The notes under the pieces: model-generated
Databases searched by the model: none
Told to the model about the DNA's origin: nothing
What the model saw: only the letters and a program-made list of their open reading frames with translations
Shown: piece by piece, positions 1 to 7,372 of the stretch
Numbering within the stretch: position 1 is the first letter of the stretch
Layout of the letters: each line of letters starts with the position of its first letter
Made by a program: the position numbers and the translations under genes
Origin: Robinsoniella peoriensis
GTDB taxonomy: Bacteria > Bacillota > Clostridia > Lachnospirales > Lachnospiraceae
DNA: 64,000 nucleotides
Assembly: GCF_042680125.1 (NCBI RefSeq)
Contig: NZ_JBHTNY010000038.1
Reading direction: 5' to 3' (one strand)

Positions 1-219
1 TAACAAAACCGCACACTCCCTCGTGTTGCCCCCTGTTTGCCCCTGTGTGAGCTTTTACCGCCACAGGTAGGATAGTAACACCCATTGGCAGATTTGAGGG
101 CAATTTGAGGGAGCTTTGCCAAACACCAAAAAGATGATGAAACACAAGAAGAAAAGAGCGGCTTCATACCACGAATGAGGGGTGAACCCACCGTTCGATT
201 TCTGTGCAGGATAAAGCAA
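1..219. other. Leading non-coding stretch, nothing recognised
   Basis: No convincing open reading frame, RNA gene or terminator was seen in these bases. They lie upstream of the mobilization genes, so they may belong to the transfer-origin region or be the end of a module outside the window. Confidence 0.4.
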
Positions 220-405
220 GGTGCTGTAAACAGCCCCTTGCGGTCACGGCGGACGGCAATGCCGACCGCCTTTCTCTTAGAGAGAAAGCCACATTTTAAG
301 AAATGCATAGTCCTTGCAGAAAGGTGCTGTAAATAGCCATTTTGGTGGTGCGAGGTGCTGTAGGGTGACAAAACCACCGCTATTCCCACATTTGCAAGGT
401 GCTAT
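220..405 (+). repeat. Four dispersed GGTGCTRT repeats upstream of relaxosome genes
   Basis: The octamer GGTGCTRT starts at 220, 323, 354 and 398. The third copy matches only through GGTGCTGT followed by a different sequence. Copies 1 and 2 extend to GGTGCTGTAAAYAGCC, and copies 1 and 4 share a preceding GCAA. All lie on the same strand directly in front of the accessory and relaxase genes. This is what binding sites for a relaxosome protein or an autoregulated transfer promoter could look like. The function is inferred; only the repeats are seen. Confidence 0.5.
248..288. other. Two abutting inverted repeats, candidate oriT structure
   Basis: GGCGGACGGC (248-257) and GCCGACCGCC (261-270) form a ten-base stem with one mismatch and a three-base loop. 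Immediately after, CTTTCTCT (270-277) and AGAGAAAG (281-288) form a perfect eight-base stem with a three-base loop. Both lie about 150-190 bases before the accessory gene and between copies of the GGTGCTGT repeat. MobP-type relaxases usually nick next to an inverted repeat close to their own gene, so this is a reasonable oriT candidate. No nic site could be identified. A terminator for an upstream gene is the main alternative. Confidence 0.35.
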
Positions 406-437
406 CTAAGGTGATATGAAACAAAACGGAGGTATGT

Positions 438-857
438 ATGAAGCAAAACAAAGAAAACAAGGAGCGTGTGACTGCATGGCTCTACCCCGAAATGATTGAT
501 AACATGAACGGTCTGATGGCAGCCAATGGCATGAAGAACCATACGGAGTTCGTTGAAAAAGCGGTGGATTTTTACATCGGCTATCTTGGCAGTCAAAGCT
601 CCACAACCTATCTGTCCAAAATTTTGTTGGAGTCCATCAGCGGCACGCTAAAGGAAACAGAAAATCGGCAGTCGGCAAATCTCTTTCGCCTATCGGTAGA
701 GATGAGTATGATGATGAACATTCTCGCTGTGGGTCTTGAAATCAGCGATGAGGATTTGCGTACACTCCGTGGCAGATGTGTGCAGGAGGTCAAACGCAAC
801 AAGGGCAGAATCAATATGGAGGATGCTGTTAAATATCAGCAGGGGTTAATTGACTGA
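438..857 (+). CDS. Relaxosome-type accessory protein (ribbon-helix-helix-like)
   Basis: The 139-residue product has a charged start followed by a segment with the pattern of MobC-like or ribbon-helix-helix proteins (ERVTAWLYPEMIDNMNGLM). A mostly helical remainder follows. Proteins of this type bind near oriT and help the relaxase nick. A ribosome binding site (GGAGGT) lies just before the ATG. The stop codon overlaps the ATG of the relaxase by one base (TGATG), so the two are probably translationally coupled. Assignment rests on gene position and the general N-terminal pattern, because no strong family signature is present. Confidence 0.6.
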   Translation: MKQNKENKERVTAWLYPEMIDNMNGLMAANGMKNHTEFVEKAVDFYIGYLGSQSSTTYLSKILLESISGTLKETENRQSANLFRLSVEMSMMMNILAVGLEISDEDLRTLRGRCVQEVKRNKGRINMEDAVKYQQGLID

Positions 858-3634
858 TGCCGAGAGTGATATTCAAGTGTCCATATCTCAAAAGCGGCAA
901 TGCAGCACACAAGGAAAATCTCGTCAGTTATATGGCAACAAGAAACGGTGTGCAGAAAATCAGCATCCGCAATAAAAATTTGCCAGCCACCAAAAAGCAG
1001 GATCAATTCATCTCGCAGTTGCTAACGGAGTTCCCCGACAGCAAAAATTTATTTGAGTATGAGGACTATCTGAGAAATAAAACCTTGGAAAACGCAACGG
1101 AGTTTATCTCTATCGCCTTGGAACATAACCTTGATGTGGTAGCAAAAAAGGAAAACTATGTGGACTACATTGCAAACCGCCCCAGGGTGGAAAAGCTGTC
1201 TGCCCACGGATTATTTAACGGCGGTGATGAGCCGATTGTATTATCCAAGGTAGCAAAAGAGATGGCGGAGCATTCTGGTAATGTGTGGACACCCATCATC
1301 TCTCTAAGACGAGAGGATGCACTCAGCACAGGCTTTGGTAATGCCCAGCGTTGGAAAGATTATCTTTCCTCCTATGTACCTACCATTGCCGAAAGCATGA
1401 AAATACCCTTAGAAGATTTCTGTTGGTATGCAGCCTTTCACAATGAAAGTCATCATCCTCATATCCACATGATTTGCTATTCCCAAAACCCACGGCATGG
1501 TTTTCTTGATAAAAAAGGAATTGCCAAAATCAAGTCAGGATTGGTGTCGGGAATCTTTCGGCAGGAGATGAAAGAAATCTATGCTCTGCAAACCCAGCGG
1601 CGTGATGCACTAAAGGCAGAAAGTAAAAAGGCAGTAGAAAAACTTCTTGCAGAAATATCCGCAGGAAATATTCACAGCACCAAAATGGAAACGCTTCTTT
1701 TGGAGCTTGCGGAAAATCTTAAATGCACCAAGGGCAAAAGAGTATATGGGTATCTGCCGCCACGGATTAAGCTGCTGGTGGATAACATTACTGATGAGCT
1801 GGCACAGGAGCCGCCTATTGCAAATGCCTATAGGCTGTGGCAGGAAATGCGAAATGAAGTTACCGCAAGCTACAAGGATACGGCAGAACCCATGCTCCCA
1901 CTGTCCCAGCAGAAAGAGTTTAAGTCCATCAAAAATCATATTATCCATGAGGCGGATAGGCTTGCCAACGGCCAAATCAGCTTGATGGAGCTTGATGGTG
2001 CAGAGCAATCTGAACCGCCTGATTTATTACAGGAAGAAAATATATTTGATGATATTGGTGAGTCGGCTGAGCCTGTTGAAGATGATGAAAGTGATGCAAC
2101 CGCTGCACCCTATGTAAAATGGACAGATGAATACAAACAGGCTCGTGAGTTTCTGTTTGGCACAGGTAATATCGCACCTGACTTTGAGAAAGCATTCGCA
2201 CTACTGCAAGCTGAATCCCAAAATGGGAATGTGCTTGCTGTTTTTGATTTGGGGCGAATGTATGCAGACGGTCTTGGTGTAGAAATTGATACCAAGAAAG
2301 CACAGCAATATTATGCAAAAGCTCTTGATGGTTTTGAACTCCTTGAACATCGAAAACCTTGGAAGTACCTTGAATATCGCATCGGTAAAATGTACGCCGG
2401 GGGTTTGGGTACAGAGCACAAGGTGAATTGCTCCGAAGGAGCAAGAGAGGGCGGCCTGGGCCGAGACTATGAAGTGTCCGCCGAGTGGTTTGCAAAATCG
2501 GCAAGTCAGAAATATAAGTTTGCGGAATACTCCCTCGGCGGTCAATATCTGCGTGGGCAAGGCGTGGAACAGAGTGATGAAAAAGCCTTTGAGTTATATC
2601 TGCGAAGTGCAAAACAAGGCTTCCCTTATGCTGATTTTGAAGTGGCAAAAATGTTCCGTGATGGCGTTGGTACAGAGAAAGATGTGGAGCAAAGCACCCT
2701 ATATTTTGAAAAAGCCTATATCGGTTTTGTAGGTTTGGAAAAGCAAAGTCACGATGATAAAATCCAATACCGTCTTGGCTGGATGCTGAAAAATGGCATC
2801 GGCACCAAGCAGGATATTCCCAAAGCAAAAGAATACTTTCAGAAATCGGCAAAGCTGGGCAACACCTTTGCCTGCTACGCCTTGGCAAAAATCATACTGT
2901 CCGAGGAAGCTCCTGCTGCAGAAGAAGTAAAACAAGCCGTAAAATATTTGCAGACAGCCTCCGACAGCGGAAATCCCTTTGCAGAGTATGCGTTGGCAAA
3001 GCTGTATTACGAGGGGAAATATATCGGGCAGGACATTTCACAGGCAGTGGAGCTGTTCACGCTATCGGCAGAGCAGGATAACGAATGGGCGGCTTACTCC
3101 CTCGGCAAAATTTATCTTACAGAGGAAAGCTGTATGGATATTCGCAGAGCAGTGGCTTGGCTTACCAAAGCTTCAGAAAGGAATAATCAATTTGCTCAGT
3201 ACCAGCTCGGCAAGTTATATCTTGCAGGTGAGCAGCTACCCAAGAACGCCGAAAAAGCAGTTGCCTATTTTACATTATCCGCAGAGCAAGACAATCAGTA
3301 TTCCCAATACATTCTCGGCAAGCTATACCTCATAGGAAACGCAGTGCCAAGGGATAAAGAAATCGCCATCAGGTGGTTTATGCTGTCGGCAGCACAAGGC
3401 AACGAATACGCACAGTTTTTCCTCGACAATATGGACAAATGGAAAGAACCATCTGTTTCCTTTGCGGTATCAAGGCTGATGCACCACATGAGCCGAATTT
3501 TTGAAAATAACCATCCACCGCAAAAATCCATGACAGGCTTACAGATTGACAGCAAGCGAATGAAAAAACTGCGCGAAAAGAAAATGGCACAGGGTCATAA
3601 ACGAGATGACCTTGAACAGAAGATGAATTATTAG
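857..3634 (+). CDS. MobP-type relaxase with C-terminal Sel1-like repeats
   Basis: The 925-residue protein should nick one DNA strand at the transfer origin and stay bound to its 5' end. The N-terminal third is a relaxase domain: a candidate catalytic tyrosine lies in NLVSYMATRNG near residue 26, and the metal-binding histidine motif SHHPHIHMI lies near residues 198-206. From about residue 430 to 880 the protein consists of Sel1/TPR-like repeats of about 36 residues (patterns such as A.Y.LGKLYL.G and A..YF.LSAEQ.N). These normally form a protein-binding solenoid. A MobP3-like relaxase with such a tail is known from clostridial elements. The repeats probably contact the coupling protein or a host partner, which is inference. 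Confidence 0.85.
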   Translation: MPRVIFKCPYLKSGNAAHKENLVSYMATRNGVQKISIRNKNLPATKKQDQFISQLLTEFPDSKNLFEYEDYLRNKTLENATEFISIALEHNLDVVAKKENYVDYIANRPRVEKLSAHGLFNGGDEPIVLSKVAKEMAEHSGNVWTPIISLRREDALSTGFGNAQRWKDYLSSYVPTIAESMKIPLEDFCWYAAFHNESHHPHIHMICYSQNPRHGFLDKKGIAKIKSGLVSGIFRQEMKEIYALQTQRRDALKAESKKAVEKLLAEISAGNIHSTKMETLLLELAENLKCTKGKRVYGYLPPRIKLLVDNITDELAQEPPIANAYRLWQEMRNEVTASYKDTAEPMLPLSQQKEFKSIKNHIIHEADRLANGQISLMELDGAEQSEPPDLLQEENIFDDIGESAEPVEDDESDATAAPYVKWTDEYKQAREFLFGTGNIAPDFEKAFALLQAESQNGNVLAVFDLGRMYADGLGVEIDTKKAQQYYAKALDGFELLEHRKPWKYLEYRIGKMYAGGLGTEHKVNCSEGAREGGLGRDYEVSAEWFAKSASQKYKFAEYSLGGQYLRGQGVEQSDEKAFELYLRSAKQGFPYADFEVAKMFRDGVGTEKDVEQSTLYFEKAYIGFVGLEKQSHDDKIQYRLGWMLKNGIGTKQDIPKAKEYFQKSAKLGNTFACYALAKIILSEEAPAAEEVKQAVKYLQTASDSGNPFAEYALAKLYYEGKYIGQDISQAVELFTLSAEQDNEWAAYSLGKIYLTEESCMDIRRAVAWLTKASERNNQFAQYQLGKLYLAGEQLPKNAEKAVAYFTLSAEQDNQYSQYILGKLYLIGNAVPRDKEIAIRWFMLSAAQGNEYAQFFLDNMDKWKEPSVSFAVSRLMHHMSRIFENNHPPQKSMTGLQIDSKRMKKLREKKMAQGHKRDDLEQKMNY

Positions 3635-3651
3635 AAAAGGAGCTACTCCCT

Positions 3652-3777
3652 ATGAAGAAAAAGCAAAATAACACCCACAAGAAATCTTGTGTCGGCAAAT
3701 TAAATATTCCGCAGAACGCCAAAGGCTACCCAATCAAACGGGTAGCCTTTCATCGTAAAGTAGGCAAAAACAGTTAA
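3652..3777 (+). CDS. Small basic ORF, 41 residues, unknown
   Basis: ATG at 3652 follows AAAAGGAG at a good distance and opens a 41-codon frame rich in Lys and Asn. It lies between the relaxase and the TOPRIM gene in the same direction, with ten bases to the next ATG. No family is recognised. A perfect 11-base inverted repeat sits inside the frame. The ORF may therefore be a real small protein or only leader-like sequence carrying a structural element. Confidence 0.4.
   Translation: MKKKQNNTHKKSCVGKLNIPQNAKGYPIKRVAFHRKVGKNS
3721..3750 (+). other. Perfect 11-bp hairpin inside the small ORF
   Basis: AAAGGCTACCC (3721-3731) and GGGTAGCCTTT (3740-3750) are exact reverse complements separated by eight bases. 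No T-run follows, so it is not a classical terminator. It could be an mRNA processing or attenuation structure between the relaxase and the TOPRIM gene. Confidence 0.6.
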
Positions 3778-3787
3778 GGAGGCACCT

Positions 3788-4732
3788 ATGGCAAAGTACA
3801 TTCATTTTACAGAGGAAGAAAAAAGACAGGCAAATGAGGTTGACCTCGTACATTTCCTATTGCAGCAGGGTGAAAATCTGCTTCCCTCCGGCAGAGAAAA
3901 ACGGCTTGCCTCAGATCGCAGTATCACCATCCGAGGCAACGAGTGGTACGACCATGCCACCGACCAGGGTGGTTATGCCATTGATTTTGTAAAAAAATTC
4001 TATGGTCTGGCATTTCCCGATGCGGTGACTATGCTTTTGGGCGGCAGCTACGGTGTAGCATATCACAAGGCCGAGCCAAAAGAAATTGTGCAAAAGCCCT
4101 TTGAGTTGCCACCGCAGAATCAGGATATGCGCCGAACATTTGCCTACTTATTGAAGCACCGCAGCTTAGACAGCGAGGTGCTTCGTTTTTTTGCAAAGGA
4201 AAAGCTCATCTATGAAAGTTTGGAAAAATCTCAGGACGGCAAGCAGGAATATCACAATGCAATTTTTGTTGGATATGATGAAAACGGCATAGCCAAGCAC
4301 GCCCACAAGCGTGGAATTCATTCCGAGGGAAAAAGCTACAAGGGTAATATTGAGGGCAGTAACCCCTGCTACAGTTTTCACCGTGGCAGTGTCAGTGATA
4401 GGATCTATGTTTTTGAGGCACCCATTGATCTGATGTCTTTTATCAGCATTTATAAAAACAGCGATTGGCAGCAACACAGCTATGTGGCACTATGCGGTCT
4501 GTCGGAGCAGGCGATGATGAAACAGCTTGATTTGAATGAGAATCTAAAAACCGTTGTCCTCTGCCTCGACAATGATGATGCCGGACAAAAGGCTTGTGAT
4601 AAATTTCAAAAGCTACTATCTGAAAGAGGTATAACAGTCACAAGACTTGTGCCTACACTAAAGGATTTCAATGAGGATTTGGTAGAAAAAAGCAAGGAGC
4701 AAGTACTGTGCTGTGAAATGAAAATGGCATAG
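3788..4732 (+). CDS. DUF3991 and TOPRIM domain protein (primase-like)
   Basis: This 314-residue protein has an N-terminal DUF3991-like part in the region of residues 1-110. A TOPRIM fold follows near residues 200-300. Its acidic motifs are visible as the glutamate in VFEAPIDLMS and the DND triplet in VVLCLDNDDAG. TOPRIM domains coordinate Mg2+ in primases, topoisomerases and nucleases. In mobilizable elements this family is thought to help prime or process transferred single strands. The zinc-ribbon cysteines of true CHC2 primases are absent. A ribosome binding site (AAGGAGG) lies upstream. It sits between the relaxase and the coupling protein. Confidence 0.8.
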   Translation: MAKYIHFTEEEKRQANEVDLVHFLLQQGENLLPSGREKRLASDRSITIRGNEWYDHATDQGGYAIDFVKKFYGLAFPDAVTMLLGGSYGVAYHKAEPKEIVQKPFELPPQNQDMRRTFAYLLKHRSLDSEVLRFFAKEKLIYESLEKSQDGKQEYHNAIFVGYDENGIAKHAHKRGIHSEGKSYKGNIEGSNPCYSFHRGSVSDRIYVFEAPIDLMSFISIYKNSDWQQHSYVALCGLSEQAMMKQLDLNENLKTVVLCLDNDDAGQKACDKFQKLLSERGITVTRLVPTLKDFNEDLVEKSKEQVLCCEMKMA

Positions 4733-4735
4733 CAA

Positions 4736-4771
4736 AATATACCCAAGGGCAGAAATGTTCTTGGGTATATT
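4736..4771 (+). other. Perfect 12-bp hairpin between TOPRIM and coupling-protein genes
   Basis: AATATACCCAAG (4736-4747) and CTTGGGTATATT (4760-4771) are exact reverse complements with a 12-base loop. They begin four bases after the TOPRIM stop. There is no downstream T-run, so read-through into the coupling-protein gene is likely. An RNA stability or attenuation role is possible. Confidence 0.6.
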
Positions 4772-4800
4772 CAAAATCCAGAAAAGAAAGGATAAGTCTT

Positions 4801-6675
4801 ATGACATATTTAAATGAATTAAAATCATTGTTTAATGCACCCATTGTAACACTGTTGGGTGTGGGACTGATGATGTTTCTCGTCATCGGCGGGCTTTCCA
4901 TGCTTGCCCACTTTTACACTCTCAACGGTATCAAGTCCAAAACTGTGGGTGACGGTCAGCATGGCGTGGCAAGGTTTCTCACCAAAAAAGAAATCAAGAA
5001 GGTTTATAATCAAGTGCCTTACGATGTTGCCCATTGGCGCAAGGGCGAGAACCTGCCCACCGAGCAGGGATTGGTGGTAGGCTCTGTATCAGAAAGCCTG
5101 CTGCATAAGGCAAAAGGAGCAAATCAAGTTATTGGCTTAGTTGATACAGGCGATGTCCACTGCCTGATGATTGGTGCAGCAGGTGTGGGCAAAACAGCAT
5201 TCTTCCTTTACCCAAATCTAGAATACGCCTGTGCCAGTGGTATGAGCTTCATCACAACCGATACCAAGGGCGATCTCGCCCGAAATTACGGTGCAATCGC
5301 AAAGGACAACTACGGCTACAATATCGCCGTCATTGATTTGCGTAATCCAACCAAGAGTGATGGCAACAACCTTCTGCATCTCGTCAATAAATATATGGAC
5401 ATCTATCGTGTAGACAAAGAAAATCTGATGGCGAAAGCAAAGGCTGAAAAGTACGCCAAAATTATTGCCAAGACCATTATTGCAACCGATGGTGATAATT
5501 CCTCAATGGGTCAAAATGCTTTTTTCTATGACTCTGCCGAGGGCCTGCTCTCTGCTGTGATATTGCTCCTTGCAGAGTTTTTGCCAACCACCAAAATTGA
5601 CGGACAACTGGTGGACAGACGGCATATTGTTTCTGTATTCAAGATGGTGCAGGATTTGACAGGACCGGGTAAGGCTAAAGGAAAGAGTCAATTTCAAGAG
5701 TTGATGGAGCTGTTGCCCTCTACCCACAAGGCAAAGTGGTTCGCCGGTGCAGCACTAAATTCCTCGGAAGCGGCAATGGCATCGGTTCTTTCCACAGTGC
5801 TGTCAAGACTGAATGCTTTCCTTGATACGGAAATGGAGCAGATTTTGTGTTTTCATACCGCCATTGATGCGGAAAAATTCTGCACCGAGAAGTCCGCAAT
5901 CTTTCTTATACTCCCGGAGGAGGACAACACCAAATATTTTATGGTATCGTTATTCCTCCAACAGTTTTATCGTGAAATGCTTTCTGTAGCTGATGAAAAC
6001 GGCGGCAAGCTTCCTAACCGAGTGGTCATCTACGCTGACGAGATTGGCACCATTCCGAAAATCGACAGCTTTGAAATGATGCTCTCCGCAGGTCGTTCTC
6101 GAAGAATATCCGTTGTGCCGATTATCCAGTCCTTTGCACAGCTTGATAAAAATTATGGCAAGGAGGGCAGTGAAATCATAACCGATAACTGCCAGCTGAC
6201 CATCTTCGGTGGCTTTGCTCCAAATTCTGAAACCGCTGAAACCCTGTCAAAAGCACTTGGCACACGCACTGTTATGAGTGGCAGCATCAGCCGTGGCAAA
6301 AACGACCCATCACAGTCCCTACAGATGATGGAACGACCACTGCTTACGGCAGATGAGTTAAAGTCATTGAAAAAAGGCAGCTTTGTTGTAATGAAAACAG
6401 GTACCCATCCAATGCATACAAAGCTGAAGCTGTTTCTTGATTGGGGTATCCCCTTTGATAAGACCTACGAAATAGAGCAGCGAGCCAATCGCAAGGTGCA
6501 TTATGCCGATAAGGAAGAACTGGCGGAAAATATTCTAAATGAATATGGCAACAAGAAATCTGCTGACAAGACACCGCCCCGAGAGGAACGAGAGTCCTAC
6601 GGTGGTATGAATCATGCTCCGATTTCGTCACAGGAGATAACAGAACAGCAGACTAAAACAAAGTTACGCCCATAG
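4801..6675 (+). CDS. VirD4/TraG-like type IV coupling protein
   Basis: The 624-residue ATPase should dock the relaxase-DNA complex to a type IV secretion channel. One membrane helix is visible near residues 12-38. A Walker A motif (GAAGVGKTAF) lies near residue 127, and a Walker B-type motif (VVIYADEIGTIPK) near residue 405. Size and motif order fit the clostridial VirD4 subgroup often encoded next to MobP relaxases. No VirB4 or VirB6 genes were found in the window, so the element appears mobilizable rather than self-transmissible, unless those genes lie to the left. Confidence 0.88.
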   Translation: MTYLNELKSLFNAPIVTLLGVGLMMFLVIGGLSMLAHFYTLNGIKSKTVGDGQHGVARFLTKKEIKKVYNQVPYDVAHWRKGENLPTEQGLVVGSVSESLLHKAKGANQVIGLVDTGDVHCLMIGAAGVGKTAFFLYPNLEYACASGMSFITTDTKGDLARNYGAIAKDNYGYNIAVIDLRNPTKSDGNNLLHLVNKYMDIYRVDKENLMAKAKAEKYAKIIAKTIIATDGDNSSMGQNAFFYDSAEGLLSAVILLLAEFLPTTKIDGQLVDRRHIVSVFKMVQDLTGPGKAKGKSQFQELMELLPSTHKAKWFAGAALNSSEAAMASVLSTVLSRLNAFLDTEMEQILCFHTAIDAEKFCTEKSAIFLILPEEDNTKYFMVSLFLQQFYREMLSVADENGGKLPNRVVIYADEIGTIPKIDSFEMMLSAGRSRRISVVPIIQSFAQLDKNYGKEGSEIITDNCQLTIFGGFAPNSETAETLSKALGTRTVMSGSISRGKNDPSQSLQMMERPLLTADELKSLKKGSFVVMKTGTHPMHTKLKLFLDWGIPFDKTYEIEQRANRKVHYADKEELAENILNEYGNKKSADKTPPREERESYGGMNHAPISSQEITEQQTKTKLRP

Positions 6676-6688
6676 GAGATGATGAAAC

Positions 6689-6943
6689 ATGAGCTTATTT
6701 GGAAATCTATATCAGCAGGATTTGCCACCAAGGGCAAAGACTGTCTATATGTACCTCAAAGACCGCAGCAATGCAGACGGCGAGTGTTGGCCAGCCGTCA
6801 AAACCATAGCAAAGGATACCTCTCTGTCAGTCAGCACAGTGAAAAGAGCCATAGCGGATTTAATTCGCTGTGGCTCTTTGACTAAGGAAAGCAGATACCG
6901 TGAGAACGGCAGCCACACCTCCAACCGATATTTTATCAAGTGA
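6689..6943 (+). CDS. Small helix-turn-helix protein
   Basis: The 84-residue product contains a winged-helix-like HTH (TIAKDTSLSVSTVKRAIADL, residues about 38-57), the pattern of HTH_36 proteins. A conserved N-terminal helix (LPPRAKTVYMYLKDRSN) precedes it. TAGGAG at 6674-6679 favours the ATG at 6689 over in-frame alternatives in other frames. It ends the mobilization gene block and could regulate it. Related proteins act in replication or plasmid control, so the exact role is open. Confidence 0.7.
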   Translation: MSLFGNLYQQDLPPRAKTVYMYLKDRSNADGECWPAVKTIAKDTSLSVSTVKRAIADLIRCGSLTKESRYRENGSHTSNRYFIK

Positions 6944-7109
6944 CAAGTCTGTAAAAATATGTCCTTTCCGCCAAGGGGATACTTTTGCTTATCCGTGGAC
7001 GGAGGGTGCAGTCATAATGAACCGCCCAGAAGGTATCAATTTAAGAATACTTATCACAGGGAAAGAGTATATAATAGAACACAATAATACTTAAAACGAC
7101 ATTAAAATA

Positions 7110-7138
7110 TTGTTTGGAGGTAAAAAGTATGATATAAT
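7110..7138 (+). promoter_or_regulatory. Promoter before the excisionase-like gene
   Basis: TTGTTT (7110-7115) and TATAAT (7133-7138) are separated by exactly 17 bases, a good sigma-A-type promoter. It lies 25 bases before the HTH gene start. It marks the start of a new transcription unit and probably the border between the mobilization module and cargo. Confidence 0.65.
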
Positions 7139-7162
7139 CAAGAAAAAGAGTGAGGTGTGATT

Positions 7163-7372
7163 ATGTCAGAAGAAATAAATCAAGATAGATGGGTTTCCTT
7201 GCAAGAGGTATGCGATTACCTCGGTGTAAAACGACACACAATTATGCGCTGGATCGAGCAGCGTGGTATGCCTGCATCAAAGGTTGGCAAGCTGTGGCGC
7301 TTCAAAACTGCCGAGATCGACGAATGGGTCAGGAGCGGTGGAGCCTCCGAGGAACAGGGGGTGTCAAAGTGA
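7163..7372 (+). CDS. Excisionase-family helix-turn-helix protein
   Basis: This 69-residue protein is nearly all one MerR/excisionase-like winged HTH. WVSLQEVCDYLGVKRHTIMR is followed by the typical KVGKLWRFKTAEIDEW. I start it at ATG 7163, five bases after GAGGTG, rather than at the GTG two codons earlier. Its stop overlaps the GTG start of the next gene (GTGA), so the pair is co-translated. It may regulate the neighbouring membrane regulator or cargo operon. A true excision role is less likely because the recombinases are far away and of serine type. Confidence 0.75.
   Translation: MSEEINQDRWVSLQEVCDYLGVKRHTIMRWIEQRGMPASKVGKLWRFKTAEIDEWVRSGGASEEQGVSK

Noticed and set aside
220..405. CRISPR-like array in the repeat region
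   Set aside because: Repeats are only eight to sixteen bases, irregularly spaced, and there are no cas genes in the window.
1977..2888. Long minus-strand open frame opposite the relaxase
   Set aside because: It is rich in His, Gln and Pro with no domain and lies fully antisense to the clearly coding relaxase repeats.
7189..7368. N-terminal extension of the LuxR-type protein
   Set aside because: It overlaps the excisionase-like gene in another frame and has unlikely composition; the GTG at 7369 gives a clean coupled start.
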